From the NCBI GenBank assembly GCA_012934845.2, contig WNNJ02003285.1:62001-126000 (forward strand): a stretch of DNA of 64,000 nt, in the 5' to 3' direction. Below are positions 23,801 to 34,969 of this stretch, one piece after another; position 1 is the first letter of the stretch; every line of letters starts with the position of its first letter. The notes beneath the pieces are model-generated. The model was given only the letters and a program-made list of their open reading frames with translations. It was not told where the DNA came from and searched no databases. Source of the stretch: Pomphorhynchus laevis (lineage: Eukaryota; Acanthocephala; Palaeacanthocephala; Echinorhynchida; Pomphorhynchidae). Made by a program: the position numbers and the translations under genes.

Positions 23801-24574
23801 AGTTTCTACTATTCATCCACAAACCTTTTTTGCAGATACAAATGATAACACCAGTAAATAGTTATCGTTTTTCTATTACAAGTCATATTAACTGAGAAAC
23901 AAAGTTAAAATATTAAAAATTTAAAGGTAAATTTCATTTTAATTTATTATGAATTTACAATTTTAGATAAAACAAAAATAATATTTTGAACATTATTTCC
24001 TTAAAATGCAGTGCTTTACTCATTTCAATGTTAAAGGAACATAATATTAAAATTATATAACGTTAAAATTGAAATATATTAATTTATATAATCAGAACGA
24101 ATAATATATATTAGATTATTTCACCGAATATACGTATTTTGCACTATAAAAATATTAAATGTAAATATTTGTAATTTTCTATAATTCGCATTATTTATAA
24201 CTTAAGGTTTCAATAATCAAGTATTTTATACATATTTATATATAATTCATTATTTAATAATATTTTTATGATTTATATATTTGAAAATTTATTGATTATT
24301 TTTATAGTACCCTGATTTAAAATATGATTTTATTTAAATCACAAATAAAATATTATTAAAAAGACGAAAAAATTGTCTAATGTATTATTACACTAATGTA
24401 TTATTAAAAATAAATTTTACCCATTGAGTGGAAATATTTTATGAAATGTACTATACATTAAAAACGTACTATACGAAAATATAAATCATCAAGTATTTAA
24501 ATCATCAAATGTGGTTAATCATAAAAATAACAACATCAATTTTTTGACAAGAAAAAATAAAAGTAACAAAAGTT
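23801..24574. other. AT-rich spacer
   Basis: No gene recognised. TAGTACCCTGATTTAAAATA near 24306 echoes the TAGTAACCCAGTTTAAAATA seen near the PLE scrap at 34709, so some PLE-derived sequence may be present. Confidence 0.4.
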
Positions 24575-25035
24575 TTTATTGTCAATTACTGGTCCGGGTG
24601 TCGAGTCGTGGAGGCCGTGTACGAACCAAACTACTCCAGACATCGCGATTCTAGGCAGCAGACCAGAGTTCTCTTTGAGATTGCTTAAGGCATTCTTCGG
24701 CCAGTTTCGAGATTTGAATTCTCTACCGGTATCGAGGTCTACCTCGAGGTCTTTTATCAGATAGTCCGACCAGGAGAACCCTTCAAGGAAGTTGAAGGGG
24801 AATTCTGAGCGGTTTTCTGAGGAGAACCCCTCAGAAAGTGTCCTATCCACCTCAATTGACTTAATTCGATGTGTATAAGCAGCGACTTTACTCCGAATTC
24901 ATCCCGGATGACCGAATTCTTAAGTTTACCTCTAAGGCTAAGACCGGCGACACCGCGAAGGAACCTCATTTCGGTCGCCTGTATCCGAGATATTATCCTT
25001 TCAGGCATAACCTCAAAAAATGTAGTTGGTGGCAT
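24575..25035 (-). mobile_element. LINE C-terminal fragment (family D, RTE-like)
   Basis: The minus strand encodes IISRIQATEMRFLRGVAGLS, then FGVKSLLIHIELSQLRWIGH, then RPRGRPRYR and KLAEECLKQSQRELWSAA. This is the post-RT region shared by RTE-like and related LINEs (IQAxEMRFLRR...LGVxSLxxxIExxQLRWxGH...GRPRxRW). It has several frame changes. It ends about 60-150 bases before the 5' end of the family A LINE. Confidence 0.65.
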
Positions 25036-25192
25036 CTCGGATAGGTGATATCAGTTATTCGTGAAAGAGTATTTAATACCTAAAAAAATTGGTTTCTTAT
25101 AAACATACAATTATTCCTGTCAGTTCCAGATTATTCCTGTCAGTTCCGCTCGCTACGCTCGCGGATTGAGCTCAATCTATCGACAAAAGGTC

Positions 25193-26518
25193 ATGCCTAA
25201 AAAAGCGCGATCTCAGATCCCTGTTCCTGATCAAGAATCTTCCACATCGGAATGCAATGATGGTTATACCAGCTTTGAAGTTGGATGCGATTCCAAAGAT
25301 TGCGATGTATGGACACTTGTTCGTGTTAAAATATCCGACCACTCGGCGTATAAACGTAAACATTTCACTTGCGGTTTTTGTACATCAGTACGACTACTAC
25401 AGTTATCCTGCTCATCTACTCTTGTATCACACACGACCACTCAGGCCAATGCTGTTTTAGATGTTTCCCTCGCATCAACACCTGACTTCGCATCATATAA
25501 TCCCATTATTAAACCTACTCTCTCACACACTCCTCGTTCAACTACGTACCAAACTTCCATTAATCTTTCTCATTCTAACAATGCTAACGGTAAAGCTTTT
25601 CATCTCCTACCTTCTCTTTCATATTCCTCCCCCAATCTAAATAAATCTCAAACTTCTTTATTCTCCTCACGTACTCCTTACTCGACCTCTCCTGTATCAC
25701 CTCTCAATAATTTACACCCTTCCATCAAAATCATTTCCAGTAACATTTCCGATCAACTGATTCAACACTCCATTCCTGTCACTCATGCCCCAACCTATTT
25801 TAATTCTCCTTACTCTACCTCCCACGTAACACTTCCAAATAATTTACATCCTTCATTTAAAATCATATCCAGTCACATCTCTGATCAACCGATTCAACAC
25901 CCCGCTCCTGTCACACTTGCTCCAACCAATATTAATTCTTTATCAAGCACCCCTGTCATTTCCACTTCTATCTGCTCATCTACCTCGACTCCTACCAGCT
26001 CTGTCCGTCCACCACTTCCACGAAATCGTTTTCCTTCGCGCGATCGCTGTATAATCATATCAAACTTAAAGCTTTCCGAATCTGCTTCTCCACAATCTCG
26101 CCTCGATGATGATGTATCTGCTTTCAGGTCTATTCTAGCAACCATTCTACCTGATGATAACCCATCACTCTTCAATAATATCGCTCCTGTATCCTTTATT
26201 CGTTTAAACAAATCCACTAAATCCAATCATCTCAGTCCTCCACTCTTAAAAATCGTTTTCCGACATAGTTCACATGCCTCTTCGGCACTCTCCCAACGTT
26301 TTAAACTTCTTACCACTTTCACTACTTGCCGTATCTTTCCTGACCGCTCCCCTTTTGATATTGCCCAGCTCAATTTAGCTCGCATTGAAAAACATCGACG
26401 TGAAACAAACGGCGAGTCATCCTTATCTATACGTAAAATCAACGGAAATTTTCACGTTCTTCACACAAGGCCAAAAATTCGATGGCGTCCCATCTCTCCC
26501 CCTTGTCTTTTTCGCTAG
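25193..26518 (+). CDS. LINE A3 ORF1 protein with N-terminal zinc-binding motif
   Basis: An intact 441-codon frame starting at MPKKARSQIP. Within residues 35-75 is a C-x4-C...C-x2-C arrangement (CDSKDCDVWT then FTCGFCTS), a PHD- or RING-like zinc knuckle found in ORF1 of CR1-related LINEs. A long Ser/Thr/Pro-rich linker follows, holding an internal repeat of about 55 residues (around PLNNLHPSIKIISSNISDQ and its second copy). The C-terminal domain is basic (SPRDRC-like RDRCIIISNLKLS, RIEKHRRETNGE, ending IRWRPISPP) and likely binds RNA. ORF2 begins 37 bases before this stop. The same 37-base overlap exists in the copy at 37373-41420. Confidence 0.8.
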   Translation: MPKKARSQIPVPDQESSTSECNDGYTSFEVGCDSKDCDVWTLVRVKISDHSAYKRKHFTCGFCTSVRLLQLSCSSTLVSHTTTQANAVLDVSLASTPDFASYNPIIKPTLSHTPRSTTYQTSINLSHSNNANGKAFHLLPSLSYSSPNLNKSQTSLFSSRTPYSTSPVSPLNNLHPSIKIISSNISDQLIQHSIPVTHAPTYFNSPYSTSHVTLPNNLHPSFKIISSHISDQPIQHPAPVTLAPTNINSLSSTPVISTSICSSTSTPTSSVRPPLPRNRFPSRDRCIIISNLKLSESASPQSRLDDDVSAFRSILATILPDDNPSLFNNIAPVSFIRLNKSTKSNHLSPPLLKIVFRHSSHASSALSQRFKLLTTFTTCRIFPDRSPFDIAQLNLARIEKHRRETNGESSLSIRKINGNFHVLHTRPKIRWRPISPPCLFR

Positions 26519-29388
26519 TCGATCTCGCTCCTAAGCATACTTTTCGTCTTAGTCTATTCAATACTCGCTCCATTCTTCATAAAGCTGATATGCTTCTCGA
26601 TATCTTCGATCAATTATCTATCGATATTCTCTGCATTACCGAATCCTGGCACTCTGACTCCGACGATCTTGCTATTCGTCGTCTATGTCGCTCTGGTTGT
26701 TCTCTAGTTGAATCAGCTCGTCAAATTACATCTCATACATCTACTGCGTCTAACCATGGCGGTATTGTTGCCATTGCTCGTCACCCAATGTCTTTACGTA
26801 AAATCAACGTTAACATCCGTTACACTTCGTTCGAATTACTCATATGCAGATTATCAACGCCTTTCCCTCTGGAACTTGTGATTGTATACCGTCCAGGTTC
26901 AGTTGCCCCATCACGTATCTTCTTTAACGACCTTGCAGATCTAATGTCTCACTGTTCATTGTCTTATACTCCTTCTTTTGTTCTCGGTGACTTTAACATT
27001 CGTCTTGATCGCCCGTCTGACTCTGACTCTATCACTTTAACTAATCTTTTTTCTGATTTTAACTATAAATTACTTTCAACAAGCCCAACTCATATTCTCG
27101 GCGGTGCTCTCGACATCATTGCTGTTCCTAACTGCTTCAATGACTATACCTCCTTGTCAATTACTGATCCTGGTTTGTCCGATCATTTCCTTGTCACTCT
27201 TACTCTTACTCGTCCCCATCCTCCTTCTCCGCCTTTACCTTTATCTACACCAAGTCGACCCTGGAAGCTTCTCGATATCCCTGTTCTCTGCACAGCCTTA
27301 CTCAATTCTTCACTCTTTTCACTTCCTCTTAACTATCTCTCTCCCGATGATCTCTGCATTCTGTTTGATTCTGAACTTACGTCGATCCTCAATAACCTTC
27401 TGCCTAGTCGACTTCGACGTTCCCAGCGCTTGCACCATGCTCCCTGGTTCGATTCTGACTGTAGTCTTTCTAAGCGTCGACTCCGTCACTCTTTTCGTAT
27501 GTATAAACGCTTTCTTAAACGTTCACCCGACTCACTCCCTCCAAATCTTCGTGATTCCTACTTTTCTCAACGCCGTTCACATCTCATTCTTATACGTACT
27601 AAACGTACTCTCTTTTGGCGAAATCAACTCGAGTCATCTTCCAACTCTAAATCTCATTGGAAAATCTTAAACTCAATTCTTTCACGATCATCTACCCTTG
27701 TAATATAAATCCTGATGAATTTTCTTCTTATCTACAAACTAAACTATCTAATTTACTTTCCCTACTACCCATAGCCCCCTTGTACCCACTCTTCTCTTTA
27801 AATACTTCCCTCCCAGAACTATTCCACCTTCTTCCCGTTTCGTCTGATGAAGTTTCTTCGGTTCTGCTGTCATTACCTAATAAAACCTCTCCTTCTGACC
27901 CAATTCCCACTCACTTACTTAAAAATATCTGCACTTTTATCTTACCCTTCCTAACCACATTGTTCAACTCGTCCATCCGTAGCTGTACATTTCCTTCCAT
28001 CTGGAAATGCGCCACTGTTCGTCCTCTCATCAAAAAGCAATCTCTCGACTCCTCACTACCATCTTCGTACCGTCCTATTTCACTTCTCTCAACCCTCTCT
28101 AAACTCCTTGAGCGTCTCGTTCTTAAGCAAGTTAATACATATCTCTATTCCTCTAACTTATTTCCTCCCTTCCAAGCCGCTTTTCGCTCTAATTACTCTA
28201 CCGAAATTGCCTGTCTTAAAGTTTATAACGACTTACTCATATCGCGCGATCATAAATTACGTAGTGTCATAGTTTCTCTTGATCTATCGTCTGCTTTTGA
28301 CATAGTCGATCACTCGATTCTTCTCCATCGCCTTCGTCATGATTATGGCTTCTCTTTACCCACTGTATCATGGTTTTCTTCATATCTATCAAACCGTACA
28401 TTTCGCGTATATTCTAACTCTTCTCTCTCATCCTTCGTCCATTCCGTCCGGTGTTCCACAAGGCTCCGTATTAGGCCCTATACTTTTCTCTCTTCTTCTT
28501 GGTGATTTGTCTTCGATTTCTCATAAATTTAACTGCCATGTTATGCAATATGCTGATGACATTCTCATCTATGCTCATGCACCTGTTTATCATATTCACG
28601 ATCTTAGTGTTTCCGCTTCGGACTGTCTTGTCTCAATTTGCAAACATCTTTCTTCCCTTCGCCTTTCTCTGAATCCTGATAAATCCAAAATTATGTGGAT
28701 CCTACCTCGACGCCTCGGCTTCGAACCTCCCTCCGTATCATTAAATTCTACAATTCTTCCTATCGTTGATAATCTCGTTTTCCTAGGCTTCCATTTTGAC
28801 AACCGACTTTCACTTAAACCTTTCGTTGGAGATAAAGTACGCTCATCTACCTTGATACTCCGCAACCTTCGTCAAGTTCGTAGATTGATCGATTTCCCTT
28901 CTTGTATGACTCTCATATAATCTCTCCTTTTTTCTAGACTCAATTATTGTCTTAGTCTATTTTCCAACTCACCTAAATCCACTATTCTTCCCCTACAACG
29001 CATCGTCAACGCAGCTGTCCGAATTCTCCTCCGTCTTCGTCGTTTTGATCATACATCCTACCATCTTGCTTCTCTCGATTTGCCTACAATTTATTGTTGT
29101 GTTCAAATTCGTCTTCTTATCATTGCTTTCCGCCTTGTAACTTTTCATACCCCTTCATTTCTCAACCTTCCTTTTCTTGATAATTCTCGTCCTGTTTACT
29201 GTTCCTTGCGTTCCTGTAATTCCCTTCTTTTACATGTCCCAAACTACTCTACCTCCTTTGGACTCCGCTCCTTCCTGGTGGCTGCTCCTCTATCGTGGAA
29301 TCATCTGCCCATTCATATACGCCAATCAACTTCCCTGCAGTGCTTCAAAAGACAAATCCGATCCCATTTTAACAATTTATCCGCTTGA
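26482..29388 (+). pseudogene. LINE A3 ORF2: APE endonuclease and reverse transcriptase, broken
   Basis: Residues about 1-235 are an APE-type endonuclease: LFNTRSILHK, ITESWHSDSDD, NHGGIVAIARHP, LGDFNIRLDRP and SDHFLVTL carry the catalytic Asn, Glu, Asp and His. The RT follows with SSYRPISLLSTLSKLLERL, LDLSSAFDIVDHSILLHRL, GVPQGSVLGPILFSLLLGDL and the active site QYADDILIYAHAP (about 28545-28580), then VFLGFHFDNRLSLKP. The C-terminal region ends SLQCFKRQIRSHF. The frame shifts near 27690 and again near 28430, and a TAA interrupts it at 28918-28920, after which the same frame continues. Three breaks in about 970 codons suggest a fairly young but dead copy. Confidence 0.85.
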
Positions 29389-29400
29389 CTTTTTCATAAA

Positions 29401-29765
29401 AATTTGTATTATTATATTATATTATTAATACAATATTTGGTATTGTAGCAGAATCAACAAGACACAAATTTATCGTTAACATTTTCAGAAAAACTACACT
29501 ATTTTGAGAATTTTATTGCTTACAAAATAAGAATTGATAGTGCTCGAAAAATTCCAAAATAAGAAAACTAAAAAGTCATTTTCATTGGATATATTTAAGT
29601 ATTTAAATATATCATCAAATATTTAAGTAATTTAAGTATACGACATTTCAAAAATTCCTAATTAAGGAATTTAACTCAAATTCGGGGTAGGATACAATCG
29701 ATTTCTTTGTGTTGATATTTTAAAATAATAATTAAATACTTGTTAAATTTTAGATTTCAATAAAA
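29401..29765. other. spacer between LINE A3 and stathmin 3' end
   Basis: AT-rich with repeats of TATTTAAGTATTTAA-like words at 29585-29640. No gene seen. The LINE and the stathmin gene converge here. Confidence 0.45.
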
Positions 29766-29771
29766 TTTATT
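29766..29771 (-). terminator. polyadenylation signal of stathmin-like gene
   Basis: TTTATT on the plus strand is AATAAA on the gene strand, about 67 bases after the stop codon. Confidence 0.5.
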
Positions 29772-29837
29772 AATTTTAATGAACGAACACAAAACGTTTG
29801 TTTGAAGAACTGTTGTTTGCTATTTAAAAACGTCTAG

Positions 29838-30527
29838 TTAATCACCATTCTCTTCCGTTCCTTCGCCGTTAAGGTTATCGTCGGATTTAAGTGATACTTC
29901 ACATTGACCATTTTCTTCCGTGTCTTTTTTTTCCTTTCGAGCTTGAACAACCTTCTGAACATTTGCGTGATGCTCACTTAAACGCTTTTTTATGTCACTT
30001 AATCGTGCAATTCGTGCAGCCTCTCCAGATTTTAATTTTGAATCCAGCTCATGTTCATACTGTTCTTTCAATTTCTCTAAGCGTTCTTGTTTTCTCATGG
30101 AAGCTTTTTCCACCTTTTCCAATGACTTTCTAGCCAATTCCTGCTTCTCCATCAAAGCTTTTTCTCGATTTTCCTTAGCTTGCTCACATTTCTCGGCCAA
30201 TTTTTTCTCAGTGTCTTCGACAAAACAGCTTTCGTTCACGCGCTTACGCTTTCGGCATTCGTCGACGCGCTCAGCTGATGACTCGACAACTCTTTGAATA
30301 GCGGCTCTGCGCATACTTACCTCGGCCAATCTAGCATTAAGCTCATTGGGTGTAGAAGGTGTAGTTCTGTTAGATGAAGCAAAACGACGGGACTTGCTCT
30401 GTGGACTACTAAACTCATTCGATTCAATGACCGAAGCACTGTGGCTTTTATCAATTATTTCAAATGATAAACCACCTGGACCTTGATCGATTTCTGATAC
30501 AAACATTTCGTTATCCGAATCTCCCAT
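29838..30527 (-). CDS. stathmin-like protein
   Basis: A 229-residue protein of the stathmin family, which sequesters tubulin dimers and promotes microtubule disassembly in the cytoplasm. Near the N terminus is GGLSFEIID, the conserved stathmin (K)GGLSFEVIL motif. Ser/Pro-rich sites follow (SSPQSK, TTPSTPNE), candidate phosphorylation sites. A long charged helix spans about residues 70-205 (LNARLAEVSMRRAAI, AKENREKALMEKQELARKS, ERLEKLKEQYEHEL). ENREAxxxxxxER spacing is typical of the family. Vertebrate stathmin is about 149 residues, so this one is long. The start MGDSDNEMF at 30527 is preceded by a splice acceptor at 30535-30536. A likely upstream non-coding exon ends with a donor at 30833. 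The larger frame reaching 30650 runs through that intron and was not used. Confidence 0.72.
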   Translation of the reverse strand: MGDSDNEMFVSEIDQGPGGLSFEIIDKSHSASVIESNEFSSPQSKSRRFASSNRTTPSTPNELNARLAEVSMRRAAIQRVVESSAERVDECRKRKRVNESCFVEDTEKKLAEKCEQAKENREKALMEKQELARKSLEKVEKASMRKQERLEKLKEQYEHELDSKLKSGEAARIARLSDIKKRLSEHHANVQKVVQARKEKKDTEENGQCEVSLKSDDNLNGEGTEENGD

Positions 30528-30959
30528 TTCAAACCTACAAAAATATAGCATAATTCTTAAAAATACTAAAATTAAATAAAAAAATCTAATAAAAAACTCG
30601 AAACTATGAAAAGATAATAAAATGCAAGCAGGAAGCAAATATAAAAACAAGCGAGCACATCAATCGCAATGTTTTAAATCCATATAGTATAAAGCTAATG
30701 CAATATATGAGCAATAATCTATAATTTATGAATCAACATTGAAAAACCAGCTTTGTGGCTAATTCCATTAACCGGAGGGGTTATTGAGATGAAGTACAAT
30801 GGTAAAACACGAAACAACAAATTAATTATTTACCTGGAAGTGATAATTTCTCGTGTGGAATTATATTTTAGGTAAAAACAATTGAATAATTTAAACTAAA
30901 TTCAATAGATTAACAAAATAGTTTAATATTTAATATTGATCAAAATATTGATTAAAAAT

Positions 30960-31470
30960 ATTTTAAATACATTTTTACTGCCTCAGCCTTTTCGCCAATT
31001 CTCCAAAATCCATCATCCTACCTCTACAACACATCATCAACTCCGTCGTTCGAGTGATCACACGTCTTCGTCGCTTCGACCATCCATCCACATATCTTGC
31101 CCAACTCTCCTGGCCGATCATCCACATCCGCATCAAACTCTGCCTTCTCGTAACTTTTCGTCTCATCGCTGTTGGCTCCCCATCGTTCATCAACCTTCCT
31201 TTTCTAGACAACACACGCCCCCTCTCTATCGCTGCGTTCCCGTCATTTTTTCTTACTCCACGTTCTTAATTACTCCAACAACTACGGTCTCTAATCTTTC
31301 CCGTCGCCGTCCCCTCGCCTGGAAATAGCTCAATCTCGACGTTACCCTCCCTATTTTATTACATTCAAATACCTCCTTTGTTCAAACCTTCTCGATACAT
31401 GATTTAGACTTTTTTACTTCATGGTCATGTTATCCAGCACGCATTTGCACGTAAAAATAAATCTATTTTT
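30960..31470 (+). mobile_element. family A LINE, 3'-end copy (A4)
   Basis: Heavily 5'-truncated. It encodes the ORF2 tail: TRLRRFDHPSTYLAQLSWP, IAVGSPSFINLPFLDN and a trailing SNYSNNYGL-type block in another frame. Sequence is closest to the copy at 37373-41420 (FRLIAVGSPSFINIPFLD). The 3' end CACGTAAAAATAAATCTAT corresponds to that copy's CACGTTAAAATAAATCTTT. The 66-bp tandem array begins at once after it. Confidence 0.75.
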
Positions 31471-31885
31471 CATTATTCCGTCCCCTAGTTTTAACCTACC
31501 GCTAGCAGATTAAACAAATTAAAAATATTTTAAATACATCATCACATTCCATATTTTTAAGCTGCAGACATCAGATTTAACAGATTAAAAATATTTTAAA
31601 TACATTAACCCGGCTGCTAGTTTTAAGCTATCGCTAGCAGATTTAACAGATTGAAAATATTCAAAGTACATTATCCCGGCCTCTAGTTTAAACCGGACCC
31701 AAGTGGATTTAACAGATTAAGAATATTTTTAATACAATATCCCGTCCCTTAGATTTAACATTCCGCTAGTAGAGTTAACAGATTAAAAAATTAAATACGT
31801 AATCCCGGCCAATAGTTTAAGCCTGCCGCTAGCAGATTACACAAATTAAAAATATTTTAAATACATTATCCCGGCCGCTGGTCTT
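31470..31885. repeat. tandem array, about six units of 66 bp
   Basis: Units share CGCTAGCAGATTTAACAGAT, TAAAAATATTTTAAATACATT and ATCCCGGCC. The ATACAT landmark falls at about 31534, 31600, 31665, 31733, 31795 and 31862, so the period is 62-68 bp with substitutions between units. It looks like a local satellite. It starts where LINE copy A4 ends. Confidence 0.8.
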
Positions 31886-32229
31886 TGTTGAGCAATCTAT
31901 TATTAAGTCTTTATGGGTAAGCGATGATAGCGGACAACTGAAGCCCAGTCGAATTAATTATAGATGAGGGACACGTGGGAATTTATCATGTCATACGGAT
32001 GGTAGTAATATAGCCTAGCAATGTACAATTTTCTTCACTCCTAATATTAAAGGCACCGTCAACTGATTTAAAATACTGGAATAGAAACGGGATTCGACTC
32101 CTCAATAATACAACTTAATGTATTATCTTTCACAATGATGTTGCCTTCATATGTGGTAAAAGTAGATTCCATGTTTTCTTCGTCATTTTTAAGTAAATTT
32201 AACTGATCTGCAACGCAGAATAGAACGAA

Positions 32230-33460
32230 AAAGCAATGGTATCAACGACCACATGGGAAACGGCGAGGTTTAATAATTCTTTTATTGAAACTGCACTGGC
32301 ATTCCCTGCTACTGTAGAAATAGCGGAAGCACAACAAACAGCAATCTGCGAAGCATCCCTATATTTTCTAATCATCAAGCGTCGCTGCTAAAATAATTTG
32401 AAGCTGCGATAGCCAACTGTACAATAACAGTTTGACGGCGAATCGGTCGTTGCAATGCAACAACATGCAGGCGGCAACAACACAAGCTGATATGAAATTC
32501 ACTTGCAAATAATATTGCTGATAACGATGTTGTTTTTAAGAAGTTGATAGGAAACAGCAAAGCATTGAAATTGATGTGTCCTGTCTCTCTCTCCATTTCA
32601 TTCTCGATCGTGTATTGTCACATGCTTACGACTGCCTGACAATTGAAAAAGCGCTAAGGAAATGCAGCTTTTACTTGATCCGAATTTCAGATCCGAAAGA
32701 ATTTTGACGCAGTGCATACAGGACGAGTATAGAAATACTTTAAGATACAAGAACACAGCCACTATTTTAGATCAACTGTGCGAATAGAGAAATTAAAAGT
32801 TTTGGAAATAATCAACTCTTCTAGTTTTCAGATTAGCCGGTATTTTAAACTCAGCAGTTCCGACAGCTTATAGAAAACGACATTAATTATAAGAGCCAGA
32901 CAAAATGCTGTTCTGCGTAAAGACGTGTCCGATGAGAGAGTTGCTCTATATGCTACAAACGTTTCTCTATGTCAAGTCGTAATAGTAACAGACGATATCC
33001 GCATTTTTAAAATTATATTAGCACAAGAAACCAGATACATCTGAATGGAGATTTTAAGAGCGATAATAATGGACATATGGCTTCCTTGTTAGTAATCGCA
33101 AGTTAGATTTTACGCATTAATTCCTATTTACTATTATATAAGCCATTGTTTCTGCAATCAGCAATTCCTGGTGTCAGATGCTCAACCGTGTGACGCGCGA
33201 GGATCTTTGCTGCAAGTAGACGAGTGGCTGGAGTTGAGACGAACAACCCGATTGCTTAAGCAACATTCCACAACAACAGTATCATCCGACAACATGGGAA
33301 GTTAGCGAATAAACCGAATTATTGAGATTATGAATCTCAATACTAACAAATGCTATGTTCAATGCGACAGTTTAGTCCATCGTGATATTAAAATTATATC
33401 TCTTAGTGAAAATCCAAGGTTTTTAGAGAGATTACTGGCATCATGACATAACCCAAAGTT
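32230..33460 (+). pseudogene. unrecognised decayed coding region
   Basis: GC content rises above the flanks and protein-like blocks appear in changing frames: TTWETARFNNSFIETALAFP then ATVEIAEAQQTAICEASLYF (about 32240-32380), LHFILDRVLSHAYDCLTIEK (about 32590-32650), MQLLLDPNFRSERILTQCIQ (about 32660-32720), IIRARQNAVLRKDVSDERVA (about 32885-32945), and LLQVDEWLELRRTTRLLKQH (about 33210-33270). Several gaps end at AG after a pyrimidine-rich stretch, such as TTCTAGTTTTCAG at 32818-32830, so introns are possible, but stops lie between blocks. Family not recognised; host pseudogene or unknown element. Confidence 0.3.
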
Positions 33461-33509
33461 GTGTCATGTGTTCTTCAAACCAAAGTAGTGTACCAAATGC
33501 ACAAGGCTC

Positions 33510-33581
33510 TATATATACATCGGAGCAAGGCTCCGATGTATATATACATCGTAGCCCTGCTAGATATCAAGGCTACGATGT
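33510..33581. repeat. two abutting hairpins
   Basis: TATATATACATCGGAGC at 33510-33526 is exactly complementary to 33530-33546 with loop AAG. The next hairpin starts at the last base of the first: ACATCGTAGCC (33546-33556) pairs exactly with GGCTACGATGT (33571-33581). CTAGATATC recurs in the second loop and just after. Confidence 0.75.
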
Positions 33582-33599
33582 AGCAAGCCTAGATATCGG

Positions 33600-34384
33600 T
33601 AGGTTAAACAAAGTTTTAATGTTTATTACCCACTTTTGGGTTATTTATATACAATATCGCATATTTAGTAAATTATCCAAAAAGCAATAAATGTACTAGA
33701 ACCATAAAAGCAATAATAGAATAAAAGAATATAAAAGAAAATATATTTTATATACAACATCGCATATTTAGGAAATTATTATAATCAAAATATGCATAAA
33801 TTATTACATACAAAGTCATAATCATTCAAAAAGTATAAGCATTTTAATTTTGAATATTTGAAAAAGTATCTTAATTACATTAACGAAAGTGTTTTAATCA
33901 CTAACCAAAAACAGGAAACAAAAACATCTAAAAATGGCGTGAAATGTAACTAAGTAAATTGACGATTAAAATATAAATATAATTTTTGTATTTATATATT
34001 AATTTAATAAATAAATGTGATTTATTGTTTGTTATCATCTTTAATGAATTTAAGCAAGCTGTTAGAGCTGAAAATTAAATAATATATATTCTATCCATAA
34101 ACATGGAGCTTATCAAACTCATTATATTTTTCAAGATATCTTGAGTCTATAGCTTGAGGCAAAATTTTGTATCTAAAGGGATATATTCTCAGGTGGGGAT
34201 TTTAAATTGAATTAATATTTCTCACATGATGGGAAACAAATCAGCTAACTGAGTCTACGTATTTAATATAATTATAAAATAAACAAAACATAATAATGCT
34301 AAATCAAAATTTAATAATTAAATAATAAAATAAATAATTGTTTTTAGATTTTCTATAATTTAAATCAAGTTAAAATAAAAAATT
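33600..34384. other. AT-rich spacer
   Basis: No gene recognised. A short repeat (ATATACAA-ATCGCATATTTAG) occurs at about 33648 and 33752. Confidence 0.4.
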
Positions 34385-34610
34385 GAAATTTAAAATAAAT
34401 GTCATTTTTATGAATTGACTAATAAATAACAGACGTTGTATCAGAATAAGAATTAGAGGTCACCAGAAGGAACTGCTATGCTATAAGGTTTCGGCTCTTA
34501 TTCTTCGACCCAGCATTACAGCGGTGCCAAATAGGTGATAAGGACGTATTTCCTCTGATAAAACTATCTAGTATCTAATTCTAATACAAAGTATATTATT
34601 TATTATCCAT
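34385..34610 (+). repeat. dispersed repeat R, copy 2
   Basis: ATTGACTAATAAATAACAGA, AGAGGTCACCAGAAGGAACT, GCTATGCTAT, TTATTCTTCGACCCAGCAT and ATCTAGTATCTAATT, in the same order as the other copies. This is the longest copy. Confidence 0.6.
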
Positions 34611-34639
34611 CCATATAAATTTGGCACCTATAGAGTTTA

Positions 34640-34875
34640 AATTATTTTTAATATTATTGTGTTGATTTATATATTTTACTATTTTCTGCCTTAATGTTAT
34701 TTTTATAGTAACCCAGTTTAAAATATTATTTAATTAAATTATTTAAATGATTTTTAAGAAAACCAATATCGTTACATATTGTTGCAATTCTTAAAATTTC
34801 ATTATTTAATGTATTATATTTTATATTATATGGTATGCATGAATGCTCATGCAAAAATATGTTTCTTGGTTATAA
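34640..34875 (-). mobile_element. Penelope-like element fragment
   Basis: The minus strand of this segment (TTTTTGCATGAGCATTCATG, then ATGATATTGGTTTTCTT-like words) matches the plus-strand PLE pieces at 58340-58450 and 58690-58810. It is a non-autonomous scrap from the region after the RT core, adjacent to repeat R. Confidence 0.5.
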
Positions 34876-34969
34876 TAAATACAAGATAAAGATATAAAAT
34901 AATATACACAATTTTGATGGAAGCCCGATATTACAGTCGAGAAAGTTTAATTATTATAAAGCTGCAACC

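Larger units (their letters stand above)
25100..29400 (+). mobile_element. family A LINE, near full length (A3, CR1/Jockey-like)
   Basis: A two-ORF non-LTR retrotransposon: ORF1 at 25193-26518 and ORF2 from 26482 to about 29388. The 5' leader includes the palindromic word CGCTCGCTACGCTCGCGG. The 3' end runs into TATTATATTATATTATTAAT. This is the best-preserved copy in the window and serves here as the reference for the others. Breaks in ORF2 (two frame changes, one nonsense codon) show it is not active as it stands. Confidence 0.85.

Noticed and set aside
25166-25192. Upstream start of LINE A3 ORF1 at 25166
   Set aside because: The codon there is TTG. The first ATG, MPKKARSQ at 25193, is the sensible start.
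30528-30650. Upstream extension of the stathmin-like frame
   Set aside because: It is hydrophobic low-complexity sequence crossing a splice acceptor at 30535-30536; the conserved protein begins at the ATG at 30527.
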